This document shows, piece by piece, positions 7,929 through 16,370 of a stretch of 64,000 nt of DNA. Below the pieces are notes generated by a model, which saw only the letters and a list, made by a program, of their open reading frames with translations, was not told the origin of the DNA and did not search any database. This DNA comes from Cellulomonas sp. NTE-D12 (GTDB taxonomy: Bacteria > Actinomycetota > Actinomycetes > Actinomycetales > Cellulomonadaceae), in NCBI RefSeq assembly GCF_027923705.1, contig NZ_AP026442.1:372001-436000 (forward strand), read 5' to 3'. The position numbers were made by a program, and so were the translations under genes. Each line of letters begins with the position of its first letter. Position 1 is the stretch's first letter.

Positions 7929-9206
7929 GTGGCCCTCATCGTGCAGAAGTACGGCGGCTCGTCCGTCTCTGACGCCAGCAGCATCAAGCGCGTCGCGAAG
8001 CGGGTCGCCGAGGCGAAGCGTGCCGGCAACGACGTGGTGGTGGTCGTCTCGGCGATGGGCGACACGACCGACGAGCTGATCGACCTCGCCCACCAGGTGA
8101 CCCCGCTGCCGCCCGAGCGCGAGATGGACATCCTGCTGACCGCCGGCGAGCGGATCTCCATGTCGCTGCTGGCGATGGCGATCGACCAGCTCGGCGTCGA
8201 GGCGAAGAGCTTCACCGGCCAGCAGGCCGGCGTGATCACCGACGAGACGTACGGCAAGGCGCGCATCATCGACGTCACGCCGAGCCGCATCACCAAGACC
8301 CTGTCCAAGGGCCAGGTCGCGATCGTCGCCGGCTTCCAGGGCGTCAACCTGGCCACCAACGACGTGACCACGCTCGGCCGCGGCGGCAGCGACACCACCG
8401 CCGTGGCGCTCGCAGCGGCTCTCGAGGCCGACGTCTGCGAGATCTACACGGACGTCGACGGCGTCTTCACGGCCGACCCGCGCATCGTGCCGAGCGCCCG
8501 CAAGCTCGACCGGATCAGCTACGACGAGATGCTCGAGATGGCCGCCAGCGGCGCGAAGGTGCTCATGCTGCGCTGCGTCGAGTACGCCCGCCGCTACCAG
8601 GTGCCGGTGCACGTCCGGTCCTCGTTCTCCACCCACACCGGGACGCTCGTCACCGACGCGCCCGACACCACCCAGGAGGTTCCCGTGGAGCAGCCGATCA
8701 TCTCGGGCGTCGCGCACGACCGCTCCGAGGCGAAGATCACCGTGGTCGGCGTGCCGGACGTGCCGGGCAAGGCCGCCAAGATCTTCACGGTGGTCGCCGG
8801 CGCCGGCGTCAACATCGACATGATCGTGCAGAACGTGTCCGCGGCCCGCACGGGCCTGACGGACATCTCGTTCACGCTCCCCGCGACGGACGGCAGCGTC
8901 GGCATGGCGGCGCTGGCGGAGCACCAGCCGGAGATCGGCTACGCGTCCCTGCAGTACGACGACACCATCGGCAAGCTCTCGCTGATCGGCGCGGGCATGC
9001 GCTCGCACCCGGGCGTCAGCGCCAAGCTGTTCGAGGCGCTGTCCGAGGCCGGTGTGAACATCGAGATGATCTCCACGTCCGAGATCCGCATCTCCGTGGT
9101 GACCCGGGCCGACTCGCTCGACGAGGCGGTCCGCGCGGTGCACACGGCGTTCGGGCTGGACACGGAGTCGGACGAGGCCGTCGTGTACGGCGGGACGGGG
9201 CGGTGA
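7929..9206 (+). CDS. lysC: Aspartate kinase
   Basis: Aspartate kinase phosphorylates L-aspartate, the first step toward lysine, threonine, methionine and diaminopimelate. The 425 residues begin with the family signature KYGGSSV (7-13); the kinase domain runs to about 245 and two ACT domains fill the C-terminal 165 residues, where feedback by lysine and threonine acts in relatives. The GTG start has GGAG nine nt upstream. The stop overlaps the asd start by 4 bp (GTGA), so both pathway enzymes come from one operon. An internal GTG with its own ribosome site can make the beta subunit (see 8674). Confidence 0.97.
   Translation: MALIVQKYGGSSVSDASSIKRVAKRVAEAKRAGNDVVVVVSAMGDTTDELIDLAHQVTPLPPEREMDILLTAGERISMSLLAMAIDQLGVEAKSFTGQQAGVITDETYGKARIIDVTPSRITKTLSKGQVAIVAGFQGVNLATNDVTTLGRGGSDTTAVALAAALEADVCEIYTDVDGVFTADPRIVPSARKLDRISYDEMLEMAASGAKVLMLRCVEYARRYQVPVHVRSSFSTHTGTLVTDAPDTTQEVPVEQPIISGVAHDRSEAKITVVGVPDVPGKAAKIFTVVAGAGVNIDMIVQNVSAARTGLTDISFTLPATDGSVGMAALAEHQPEIGYASLQYDDTIGKLSLIGAGMRSHPGVSAKLFEALSEAGVNIEMISTSEIRISVVTRADSLDEAVRAVHTAFGLDTESDEAVVYGGTGR
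8674..8687 (+). promoter_or_regulatory. Internal ribosome site and GTG start for LysC beta subunit
   Basis: Inside lysC, AGGAGGT (8674-8680) stands four nt before an in-frame GTG at 8685 (codon 253 of lysC). Translation from here would give a 173-residue protein holding just the two ACT domains, beginning MEQPIISGVAHDRSEAKITV. In Corynebacterium glutamicum and Bacillus the alpha2-beta2 aspartate kinases make the beta subunit in this way. The match in position is what one expects for that class. Confidence 0.7.
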
Positions 9207-10264
9207 GCGGGATGAGCGGTGTGAACGTCGCAGTGGTCGGGGCCACCGGGCAGGTCGGTGGCGTGATGCGCCGGCTGCTGGCCGAGCGCGAGTTCCCGGT
9301 CGCGTCGATCCGGTACTTCGCGTCGGCGCGGTCCGCGGGGCGGACGCTGCCCTGGGGCGACGACGAGATCACGGTCGAGGACGTCGCGACGGCGGACCTG
9401 TCCGGCATCGACATCGCCCTGTTCTCCGCCGGCGGGGCGACGTCCAAGGAGCAAGCGCCGCGCTTCGCCGCAGCCGGTGCCCTGGTGGTCGACAACTCCT
9501 CCGCCTGGCGCAAGGACCCGCGTGTCCCGCTGGTGGTCAGCGAGGTGAACCCGCACGCGCTCGACGACATCCCGCTGGGCATCGTCGCCAACCCGAACTG
9601 CACCACGATGGCCGCGATGCCGGTGCTCAAGCCGCTGCACGACGAGGCCGGGCTGCGCCGCCTGATCGTCTCGACCTACCAGGCCGTGTCCGGGGCCGGC
9701 CTCGCCGGTGCGCAGGAGCTCGACTCGCAGGTGCGCGCCGCCGTCGAGGAGGACACGCTCGGGCTGGTGCACGACGGCTCCGCCGTGCACTTCCCCGCGC
9801 CGGCCAAGTTCCCGCGGACGATCGCCTTCGACGTGGTCCCGTTCGCGGGGAACCTGGTGGACGACGGCCTGCGCGAGACCGACGAGGAGCAGAAGCTCCG
9901 CAACGAGTCCCGCAAGATCCTCGAGATCCCGGACCTGCTCGTCTCGGGCACGTGCGTGCGGGTGCCGGTGTTCACCGGCCACTCGCTGTCGGTCAACGCC
10001 GAGTTCGAGCGGCCGCTGTCCGTCGAGCGGGCCTACGAGATCCTGGCCGACGCCCCCGGCGTGCAGGTCGAGGACATCCCGACGCCGCTGCTGGCGGCCG
10101 GCAAGGACCCGTCGTACGTCGGCCGTATCCGCACCGACGAGGGCGCGCCCGAGGGGCGCGGTCTCGCGCTGTTCGTGTCCAACGACAACCTGCGCAAGGG
10201 TGCCGCGCTCAACGCCATCCAGATCGCCGAGCTGCTGGTCGCCCGCCGCTTCGCCACGGCCTGA
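9203..10264 (+). CDS. asd: Aspartate-semialdehyde dehydrogenase
   Basis: Asd reduces aspartyl phosphate to aspartate semialdehyde with NADPH, the step after LysC. The N-terminal Rossmann motif VVGATGQVGG is at 11-20 and the catalytic cysteine is C133 in NPNCTTMA. The 353-residue length is slightly above the family norm. The GTG overlaps the lysC stop by 4 bp; an ATG three codons later is an alternative start. A strong hairpin (10273-10308) follows, which closes the lysC-asd operon. Confidence 0.97.
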   Translation: MSGMSGVNVAVVGATGQVGGVMRRLLAEREFPVASIRYFASARSAGRTLPWGDDEITVEDVATADLSGIDIALFSAGGATSKEQAPRFAAAGALVVDNSSAWRKDPRVPLVVSEVNPHALDDIPLGIVANPNCTTMAAMPVLKPLHDEAGLRRLIVSTYQAVSGAGLAGAQELDSQVRAAVEEDTLGLVHDGSAVHFPAPAKFPRTIAFDVVPFAGNLVDDGLRETDEEQKLRNESRKILEIPDLLVSGTCVRVPVFTGHSLSVNAEFERPLSVERAYEILADAPGVQVEDIPTPLLAAGKDPSYVGRIRTDEGAPEGRGLALFVSNDNLRKGAALNAIQIAELLVARRFATA

Positions 10265-10272
10265 CCGCGCTC

Positions 10273-10308
10273 GGACGGCCCCGGCACCCGACGGTGCCGG
10301 GGCCGTCC
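10273..10308 (+). terminator. Hairpin terminator after asd
   Basis: A perfect 16-bp stem (10273-10288 with 10293-10308) and a 4-nt loop lie 8 bp after the asd stop. There is no U-run, as is common in very GC-rich actinobacteria. Its symmetry means it could also stop transcription of the convergent DUF2510 gene ending at 10347. Confidence 0.75.
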
Positions 10309-10346
10309 TGCGTCGTCGGCCGCTCGCCCGTTCGCCCGTTCGCAGC

Positions 10347-10853
10347 TCAGGCGCCGGAGGCCACCACCACGGTCATCACCAGGCACAACGCGCCGGCGAC
10401 GACGGCGAACCAGGCCCGACCGCGTCCGTGGCCGCCGGACGACGCACGTCGGATCGCGACGACGCCGAGCGCCACCGACAGCAGCCCGACCACCGCACCG
10501 AACGCGGCCCCGGCCGTTCCCGCCATGGCCATGAACCACGCGAAGAGCGCGAACAGCCCGACGTAGCCGGCGACGATCGACTGCCACGAGCGGCCCACCG
10601 GCAGCACCCAGTGCAGACCGTTGCTCGGCCCCATGTCGCTGCCGACGGGGGTCGCCGGACCGTACGCGGCCGCGGCGTAGGCCCCGGGCGTGTACCCGGG
10701 CGCGTAGGGACCGGACGCGTACCCCGGCACCAGTGCAGCGGGCGCGGCGACCGGAGTCACGTGCTCGGTCCATCGGCTGCCGTCGAACCAGCGGACGACG
10801 TTCGGCGTGGACCCGTCCGGGTACCAACCCGCGGGTGGAAGCGGCGCGCTCAT
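10347..10853 (-). CDS. DUF2510 domain membrane protein
   Basis: This 168-residue protein starts with a DUF2510 motif (LPPAGWYPDGSTPNVVRWFD), a short Trp-rich module common at the N-termini of actinobacterial membrane proteins. A Pro/Gly/Ala/Tyr-rich linker follows (about 45-80), then three to four hydrophobic segments to the C-terminus, resembling DUF4190-like proteins. The function is unknown. I chose ATG 10853 so that DUF2510 begins at the N-terminus; an upstream start at 10898 would lie almost against the preceding gene. The Fic-like gene ends 48 bp upstream on the same strand, so they may be co-transcribed. Confidence 0.7.
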   Translation of the reverse strand: MSAPLPPAGWYPDGSTPNVVRWFDGSRWTEHVTPVAAPAALVPGYASGPYAPGYTPGAYAAAAYGPATPVGSDMGPSNGLHWVLPVGRSWQSIVAGYVGLFALFAWFMAMAGTAGAAFGAVVGLLSVALGVVAIRRASSGGHGRGRAWFAVVAGALCLVMTVVVASGA

Positions 10854-10901
10854 TCCGCTCGCATCGTCAGGTACCGGCGCGCCCTTGAGCGCCGTCACCC
10901 C

Positions 10902-11768
10902 TCAGTGCGACAGCATCTCGTCCGCCAGCCGGGCTGCGCGGACGGCGCCCTCCGCGACGGCGTCGGCGCAGAGCACCAGCCAGGCCGCGACCCGGTCCGG
11001 TTCACCGGTGGCGAAGCCCGCGGCGGTGGCCTGGTACACCAGCGGCGCGTCCGCCCAGGCGGGCTCCGCGACGGCGCACCCGGTCGGGTCGAGGCCGCCC
11101 GCGGTGACGGCGAGCCGGGCGACGGCACGGGCGACCGCGCCGTTGGCGGCGGTGAACGGCCGCAGCGCCAGCAGCTCGCCGTGCAGCACGGCGGCGACCA
11201 CCCCGGCAGGGGCGGCGGTGCGGTGGACGGCCTCGGTCAGCACGGCCAGCCGGTGGCCGACGTCCGCACCGGCCGGCGCGGCTCCCAGACCGGCGAGGTC
11301 GGCGGTCGGGCGGTCGCCGCGGGGGCGGCCCAGCTCCTCGTCGGGAACCCTGCCCGTCGCCGCGAGGGTGTGCAGCCGCGCGAGCAGCTGGCCCAGCGGG
11401 AGCGGGCCGAGGGTGCCCCTGCCGTCGCCGACCCGACCCGGTGCACCGAGGTCCGGCATCAGGCGCTCGACGGCCGCGTGCGTCCGCACCGCGCCACGGA
11501 CGACGTCGTCCGTCGGCCCCTGTGCGGGTGCGCCGGCGGCCAGCGCCTGCACGTTCTCGACCGGTACCCGCACGCCGTCCAGCGCGGCGCTCGCCCGGGC
11601 TGCCTCGAGGCCGGCGCGCACCCGCACCTCGGACCAGCGCCGCCGCATCGCGGGATGCCGGCGCAGCTCGGTGCAGGCGTCCCGGGCCCTGGTCACGGCG
11701 GCGGGGACGCCGGGGAGGGCCGCCAGCCCCGCCAGCACGTCGTCAGCGGGCTCGGTCGCGGGGCTCAC
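10902..11768 (-). CDS. Fic-fold protein with degenerate catalytic motif
   Basis: This 288-residue helical protein resembles Fic-family proteins, which transfer AMP or other nucleotides to target proteins. The C-terminal half contains VVAAVLHGELLALRPF followed by TAANGAVAR (to residue 214), which aligns with the Fic core HPFx(D/E)GNGRxxR. The catalytic His is Arg203, the acidic residue is Ala207, and the phosphate-binding GNGR reads A208-N-G-A211. AMPylation by the usual mechanism is therefore unlikely. Similar degenerate relatives are often annotated as oxidoreductase or Fic family in actinobacteria (from memory). It may act as a binding or scaffold protein. There is no signal peptide or membrane segment. 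Confidence 0.6.
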   Translation of the reverse strand: MSPATEPADDVLAGLAALPGVPAAVTRARDACTELRRHPAMRRRWSEVRVRAGLEAARASAALDGVRVPVENVQALAAGAPAQGPTDDVVRGAVRTHAAVERLMPDLGAPGRVGDGRGTLGPLPLGQLLARLHTLAATGRVPDEELGRPRGDRPTADLAGLGAAPAGADVGHRLAVLTEAVHRTAAPAGVVAAVLHGELLALRPFTAANGAVARAVARLAVTAGGLDPTGCAVAEPAWADAPLVYQATAAGFATGEPDRVAAWLVLCADAVAEGAVRAARLADEMLSH

Positions 11769-11863
11769 GGGACCAGTCTGCCGGGCGCCGCGCCGAGGCT
11801 CGACGTCCCGCGGGTGGGCGAGCGGTCCACCACCCGCACGGTCCGGGACCGTTCAGCGCACAT

Positions 11864-11909
11864 GACGACGGCCCTTGACCAGCACTTCTGCCGGTCAAGG
11901 GCCGTCGTC
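11864..11909 (-). terminator. Long perfect hairpin downstream of tRNA-Pro
   Basis: A perfect 17-bp stem (11864-11880 with 11893-11909) with a 12-nt loop begins 9 bp past the 3' end of tRNA-Pro. It is the likely terminator of the tRNA transcript and also separates it from the Fic-like gene. There is no U-run. Confidence 0.75.
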
Positions 11910-11918
11910 GTCTCCGGG

Positions 11919-11992
<74 letters not shown>

Positions 11993-12102
11993 GAGGAACC
12001 TGGCAAGGATAGCCGACGCCGCCACGGGCGAGGAAATCGCCTCCGAGGCGCCGGAGGCAGTGCCCGGACAGCACGACCTCGGGGCCGTCGGCCGGCTCGG
12101 AC

Positions 12103-13038
12103 TCAGCGCGGGACGAGCGTCAGCAGCGTCGCCTCGGGCCGCACCGCGAACCGCACGGGCGCGTACGGCGAGGTCCCGAGCCCGGCCGAGACGTGCAGCC
12201 ACATCGAGTCGCCGCCGCCCGGGCGGTCCGGGCGCGGACCCGGCCAGCCGTGCAGACCCTTCGCCCGCCGCGTGTCGAGGTCGGAGTTGGTCACCAGCGC
12301 GCCCCAGAACGGCAGACCCAGCTGTCCGCCGTGGGTGTGCCCGGCGATGGCCAGGTCGACGCCGTCGTCGAGCATCGCGTCCAGCACCCGCCGGTACGGC
12401 GCGTGCGTGACGCCGACGTGCAGGTCCACCGGGCTCCCGGCGCCCCGCACGTCGTCCGGGCCGCCCGCGGCGGGGAAGCGGTCGCGATCGAGGTGGGCGT
12501 CGTCCGTGCCGACCAGCGAGATGCGCCGACCGTCGACGTCGAGCACCCCTCGGTGGTTGTCCAGGTCCACCCATCCGGCCGACGTGAACCGCCGCACCAG
12601 CTCACGCCACGGCAGCGCCACCGGCTCCACCTGCGCGGTGCGGGCGTCCGGCTGCAGGTAGCGCGCCGGGTTCTTGGGCTGCGGGGCGACGTAGTCGTTG
12701 GAGCCGAGGGCGAAGGCACCCGGCACCTCCAGCAGCGGCTCGAGCGCCTCGAGCAGCGCGGGCATCGCGTCCAGGTGCGCCCAGTTGTCGCCGGTGTTCA
12801 CGACGACGTGCGGCCGCGTGGTCGCCAGGTCGCGGACCCAGTCGACCTTGCGCCGCTGGCCGGGTGTCAGGTGCAGGTCGGACACGTGCAGCACGCGCAG
12901 GGGCGCCTGCCCGGGGGCCAGCACGGGGACGGTCGCCTCACGTAGCGCGTACCAGTGGACCTCGACGAGGGCGCCCCACGCGAGCGCGCCGACGCCGGCC
13001 AGCGCCAGGGCGCCGGTCGTCCGGCTCAGGGCTCCCAT
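12103..13038 (-). CDS. Metallophosphoesterase, membrane-anchored
   Basis: A 311-residue calcineurin-like phosphoesterase with one N-terminal hydrophobic segment (about 8-25). The dinuclear metal motifs are complete: HVSDLHL (D54, H56), NTGDN (D84), GSND (N114) and GHTHGGQ near residue 250. It matches the gene next to ponA2 in mycobacteria (Rv3683 position). The start ATG overlaps the ponA2 stop by one base (TGATG), so it is translated with the PBP. The substrate is unknown; the link to ponA2 and the membrane anchor suggest an envelope role. Confidence 0.88.
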   Translation of the reverse strand: MGALSRTTGALALAGVGALAWGALVEVHWYALREATVPVLAPGQAPLRVLHVSDLHLTPGQRRKVDWVRDLATTRPHVVVNTGDNWAHLDAMPALLEALEPLLEVPGAFALGSNDYVAPQPKNPARYLQPDARTAQVEPVALPWRELVRRFTSAGWVDLDNHRGVLDVDGRRISLVGTDDAHLDRDRFPAAGGPDDVRGAGSPVDLHVGVTHAPYRRVLDAMLDDGVDLAIAGHTHGGQLGLPFWGALVTNSDLDTRRAKGLHGWPGPRPDRPGGGDSMWLHVSAGLGTSPYAPVRFAVRPEATLLTLVPR

Positions 13039-15521
13039 CAGCCGTGCTGCTTCCCGCCGCCCTGGCCTCCTGGACCGGGTCCGGGGCCCGCTGTCGGGCC
13101 GGTGGCGGCCCCGCCGCCAGGCGGCGGCTGGTTGTCCGCCGGCTGGCCGTTGGAGATCACCAGCGTGACGGTCGACCCCGGCGTCGCGGTGCCCGTGGGC
13201 GACTGGCTCGCCACCGAGCCGGCCGCCACGGAGGAGGACACCTGGTTCGGCGACACCTGGACGGTGAACCCGGCGTTCTGCAGCGTCGACGTCGCCTGGT
13301 CCTGGGGCTGTCCGACGACGTTCGGCACGCCCACCTGCTTGCCGTACAGCTGGTCGCTGCCCACCGCCGGGAAGTTCGGCACGTTCTGGCCGGCCATGAT
13401 CCGCATCATGAACCGCTTCCACGTCGGTGCCGAGATGTCGGAGCCGAAGGGTCCCTGGTAGTAGGTCTTGCCGTTGATCGTCTCGCCGTGCAGCGTCTTC
13501 TGCTGCTCCGTGATCTGGCCGGACCACACCGCGGTGGCCCGCAGCGGCGTGAAGCCGACGAACCACAGCTCCTCGTTGAACGTCGTCGTGCCGGTCTTGC
13601 CGGCAGCCGGGAACGGCGGTGCGCCGACGGCCTTGGCCGTGCCGTTCCAGACGTTGCTCATCGCGTAGTCCATCGCGGCGGCATACTGCGGCTCGACCTT
13701 CTGCTGGCAGTCGGCGCTGGGCACGTTGAGCTTGTTGCCGGTCGCGTCCGTGACGCTGGTGATGGCGATCGGCTTGCAGAACACGCCGCCGGAGGCGAAC
13801 GCCGCGTAGGCGCCGGCCATCATCAGCGGCGACGTCTGCTCCGAACCGAGGATGTTGCCCGCGTACGCCCCGAACGGCACGCCGCCCTGGGGGTCGCCCG
13901 AGGCGTCCTTCTCGTTCGGGTCACCGGCGCGCAGCACGCCGAGGTCCGCTGCCCCGTTGACGATGTTGCACAGGTTCAGCTGCAGGCCCATCGCGATGAA
14001 CGCGGAGTTCACCGAGTTGGCCGTCGCGCTGAGCACCGTCTGGGGGTAGTTCTGGTTGCTCTCGGAGTTGCTGAACTTGTAGACGCCGGACAGCTTGCCC
14101 TTGCAGGAGGTGAACTGCGACAGGTTGTACTGCAGCGGCGTCGCGTTGACCTTCTCGTTGAGCGAGTGGCCTTGGCGCAACCACTCCAGCAGCGTGAAGG
14201 CCTTGTAGCTCGAGCCGGGGGAGAACCCGCGCGAGCCGCCGTACTCGAAGCTCGTGTTGAAGTTCAGCGCCGTCTCACCCGGGCCGGCATTCTGCATCGG
14301 GTTGTAGACGCGGTTCTCCGCCATCGACGTGATCTTGCCGGTGCCGGGCTCGACGGAGACCAGCGCGCTGCCGATGCCCGACGGGTCGTTCACCGGCACG
14401 CCGGCCTTGACCTCCTCGTCGGCCGCCGCCTGCTCACCCGGGATCAACGTGGTGGTGATCGTCAGGCCGCCGCGGTACAGCAGGGCCTGCCGGTCGGACT
14501 GCGTCTTGCCGAACGCCGGGTCGTTGAGGATCACCTTGGTGACGTAGTCGCAGAAGAAGCCCGAACCGGCGACCGTGTCGTTCGCCGTCATGCAGCCCTG
14601 CTTGATCGGCGTGACGTGCAGGGTGTCCTTCAGCGGGGTGGCGACGCCCTTGTCGTGCTCCGCCTGTGTGATGTAGCCCTGCTGGTACATCAGGTCCAGC
14701 ACGGTGTCGCGACGGTTCTGCGAGTCGGCCGGGTTCAGCACCGGGTCCCACTTCGTCGGGCTCTGCGTGATCCCGGCGATCGTCGCCGCCTCGAGGTAGG
14801 TCAGGTCCTTGGCGTGCTTGCCGAAGAAGTACTCCGCAGCCGACTCCACGCCGTAGATCGAGGACCCGCCGAACTGGGCGATGTTGAGGTACTTCTCGAG
14901 GATCTGGTCCTTGGTCATCGTCTTCTCGAGCGTGATGGCCAGCTTCGCCTCGCGCAGCTTGCGTGCCATGCCGGAGGATCCGGAGTTGTCCCGTGCGTCA
15001 GCGAGCGCCTGCGCCCGCTGCGCGGGGTCCGGGATGGCGAGCGCCGCCTCGATCAGCACGTTCTTCACGTACTGCTGCGTCAGCGTCGAGGCGCCCTCCT
15101 TCTGGCCGACGAGCGTGTTGATCGCCGCTCGAGCCATGCCCTGCACGTCGATCCCGGAGTGCTCGTAGAACCGCTTGTCCTCGACCGCGATCACGGCCTT
15201 CTGCATGATCGGCGCGATCTGCGCGAGCGGCACCACCACGCGGTTCTGGTCGTAGAAGGTGGCCAGCACCTTCCCGTCCGCGGCGAGGATGGTCGACTTC
15301 TGCGGCAGGGGCTTCTGCTCCAGCTCGGTGGGCAGCCCGTCGAAGGCCTTGACCGTCATGCTGGTGGTGCCGTCCGCGACCGCGACGGCGGGCAGGGCGA
15401 GGCCCGCGGCCAGCACGCCGCCGACGCCGGCGACCAGCACCAGCGCCAGGAACAGGGCCAACGCCTGGCCGGGCCGGATGAAGCGACCGTGCGTACGGGG
15501 CGAGCGGGCAGGGGACGCCAT
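13038..15521 (-). CDS. ponA2: Class A penicillin-binding protein with PASTA domain (PonA2-like)
   Basis: A bifunctional peptidoglycan synthase of 827 residues. A short cytoplasmic tail and a membrane anchor (about 20-45) precede the GT51 glycosyltransferase, whose catalytic Glu is E114 in EDKRFYEH. The transpeptidase has SxxK at S437-K440, SxN at S503-N505 and KTG at K642-G644. One PASTA domain spans roughly 727-792, and a Gly/Pro-rich tail ends the protein. PonA2 of Mycobacterium tuberculosis has the same order. The ATG at 15521 gives a sensible short cytoplasmic N-terminus; the frame is open further upstream. The divergent whiB4-like gene and downstream phosphoesterase repeat the mycobacterial arrangement. 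Confidence 0.95.
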   Translation of the reverse strand: MASPARSPRTHGRFIRPGQALALFLALVLVAGVGGVLAAGLALPAVAVADGTTSMTVKAFDGLPTELEQKPLPQKSTILAADGKVLATFYDQNRVVVPLAQIAPIMQKAVIAVEDKRFYEHSGIDVQGMARAAINTLVGQKEGASTLTQQYVKNVLIEAALAIPDPAQRAQALADARDNSGSSGMARKLREAKLAITLEKTMTKDQILEKYLNIAQFGGSSIYGVESAAEYFFGKHAKDLTYLEAATIAGITQSPTKWDPVLNPADSQNRRDTVLDLMYQQGYITQAEHDKGVATPLKDTLHVTPIKQGCMTANDTVAGSGFFCDYVTKVILNDPAFGKTQSDRQALLYRGGLTITTTLIPGEQAAADEEVKAGVPVNDPSGIGSALVSVEPGTGKITSMAENRVYNPMQNAGPGETALNFNTSFEYGGSRGFSPGSSYKAFTLLEWLRQGHSLNEKVNATPLQYNLSQFTSCKGKLSGVYKFSNSESNQNYPQTVLSATANSVNSAFIAMGLQLNLCNIVNGAADLGVLRAGDPNEKDASGDPQGGVPFGAYAGNILGSEQTSPLMMAGAYAAFASGGVFCKPIAITSVTDATGNKLNVPSADCQQKVEPQYAAAMDYAMSNVWNGTAKAVGAPPFPAAGKTGTTTFNEELWFVGFTPLRATAVWSGQITEQQKTLHGETINGKTYYQGPFGSDISAPTWKRFMMRIMAGQNVPNFPAVGSDQLYGKQVGVPNVVGQPQDQATSTLQNAGFTVQVSPNQVSSSVAAGSVASQSPTGTATPGSTVTLVISNGQPADNQPPPGGGAATGPTAGPGPGPGGQGGGKQHG

Positions 15522-15834
15522 GCCCGCCAGGGTAACGGCGACACCTGACCCGTTCCCGTGGACCCCCCCGTGCGAGCCGGGTCTGCACGGTATGTGCACA
15601 CCGCGGGACTGCCTGCGCACGGCGGGGACGTTCGTCCCGGTTACCTGTGCTGGACAGCAAGATCAGGACGTTCGTGGCATCACGGACACACCTGGACGGT
15701 TGTCTGGTAGCGCTTCCACGCTTCTCACCAGGCAGGATGACCCGAACGGCGGCTCGTCAAGCGGTACTACTCCCCGGTACGGTCCCCCACCAGGGGGCAC
15801 TCGGGGGGGTGCCCGCGTGACAAGGAGGTGCGCG
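15522..15834 (+). promoter_or_regulatory. Divergent ponA2/whiB regulatory region with competing hairpins
   Basis: This 313-bp gap between divergent genes has no ORF I trust. A TGTGCACA palindrome lies at 15593-15600. For whiB, TACGGT (15778-15783) is a candidate -10. Between it and the ribosome site AAGGAGG (15822-15828) two hairpins compete: CCCCC 15784-15788 with GGGGG 15793-15797, and GGGCAC 15795-15800 with GTGCCC 15809-15814. They share 15795-15797 and cannot form together, an arrangement seen in attenuators. No known riboswitch is recognisable. Confidence 0.4.
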
Positions 15835-16122
15835 ATGGCCTGGACATCGCGGGAGGGCCACTGGACCGCGTCGGCAGCCTGCGGCAAGGGCAAGCTGGCG
15901 CCGGACGCCCTGTTCGTCGAGGGATCGGCGCAACGGGACGCCCGGTCGGTGTGCGGCACGTGCCCGGTACGGCTGGAGTGCCTGGCCGACGCGCTCGACA
16001 GCCGGATGGACTTCGGGGTGTGGGGCGGCATGACCGAGCGGGAGCGGCGTGCGCTGCTGCGTCGTCGCCCCGAGGTCCGGTCGTGGCGCAGCGAGCTCGC
16101 CACCGCCGGCGACGTGCGCTGA
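15835..16122 (+). CDS. whiB4: WhiB family iron-sulfur regulator (WhiB4 position)
   Basis: A 95-residue Wbl protein. Four cysteines (C16, C40, C43, C49; pattern C-x23-C-x2-C-x5-C) can hold a 4Fe-4S cluster, followed by the G[VI]WGG turn (GVWGGMT, 61-67) and a basic C-terminal tail (ERERRALLRRR) that contacts DNA. Its place divergent from ponA2 matches whiB4 of Mycobacterium tuberculosis, a redox-sensing regulator, so the symbol rests mainly on synteny. It is shorter than mycobacterial WhiB4. The start is supported by AAGGAGG six nt upstream. Wbl proteins usually act by binding the primary sigma factor. Confidence 0.9.
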   Translation: MAWTSREGHWTASAACGKGKLAPDALFVEGSAQRDARSVCGTCPVRLECLADALDSRMDFGVWGGMTERERRALLRRRPEVRSWRSELATAGDVR

Positions 16123-16199
16123 CGGCCCAGCCGAGGTCCGCTGCGGCACCGCTGGTGGACAGCGGCGGGCGTCCATCGGACCGGCGTCGGGCCGTCGCC

Positions 16200-16205
16200 T
16201 AGGGT
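16200..16205 (+). promoter_or_regulatory. Putative -10 element of the DUF4177 gene (TAGGGT)
   Basis: TAGGGT ends 6 nt before the ATG at 16212 with no ribosome site between, consistent with a leaderless DUF4177-RidA transcript separate from whiB. Confidence 0.45.
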
Positions 16206-16211
16206 GGGTGC

Positions 16212-16370
16212 ATGGCCACTGCCTGGGAGTACGCGACCGTCCCGCTGATCGTCCACGCCACCAAGGCGATCCTCGACCAGTGGGGGGTGGACGGCTGGGA
16301 GCTGGTCACCGTCCTGCAGGGCCAGGACGGCAACCTCGTCGCCTACCTCAAGCGCCCGCGGGAGGCCTGA
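16212..16370 (+). CDS. DUF4177 domain small protein
   Basis: A 52-residue protein of the DUF4177 family (MATAWEYATVPLIVHATKA; then WGVDGWELVTVLQG). The function is unknown. An equivalent small gene sits next to the RidA gene in Mycobacterium tuberculosis (Rv3678A position). Its TGA shares one base with the ATG of the RidA gene (TGATG), so the two are coupled. It is soluble, with no cysteines. Length and motif match the family, so the gene is real despite its size. Confidence 0.85.
   Translation: MATAWEYATVPLIVHATKAILDQWGVDGWELVTVLQGQDGNLVAYLKRPREA

Noticed and set aside
12864..15548. A long plus-strand open frame antisense to ponA2 and the metallophosphoesterase
   Set aside because: No ribosome site and no recognisable domain; PBP motifs on the minus strand are complete.
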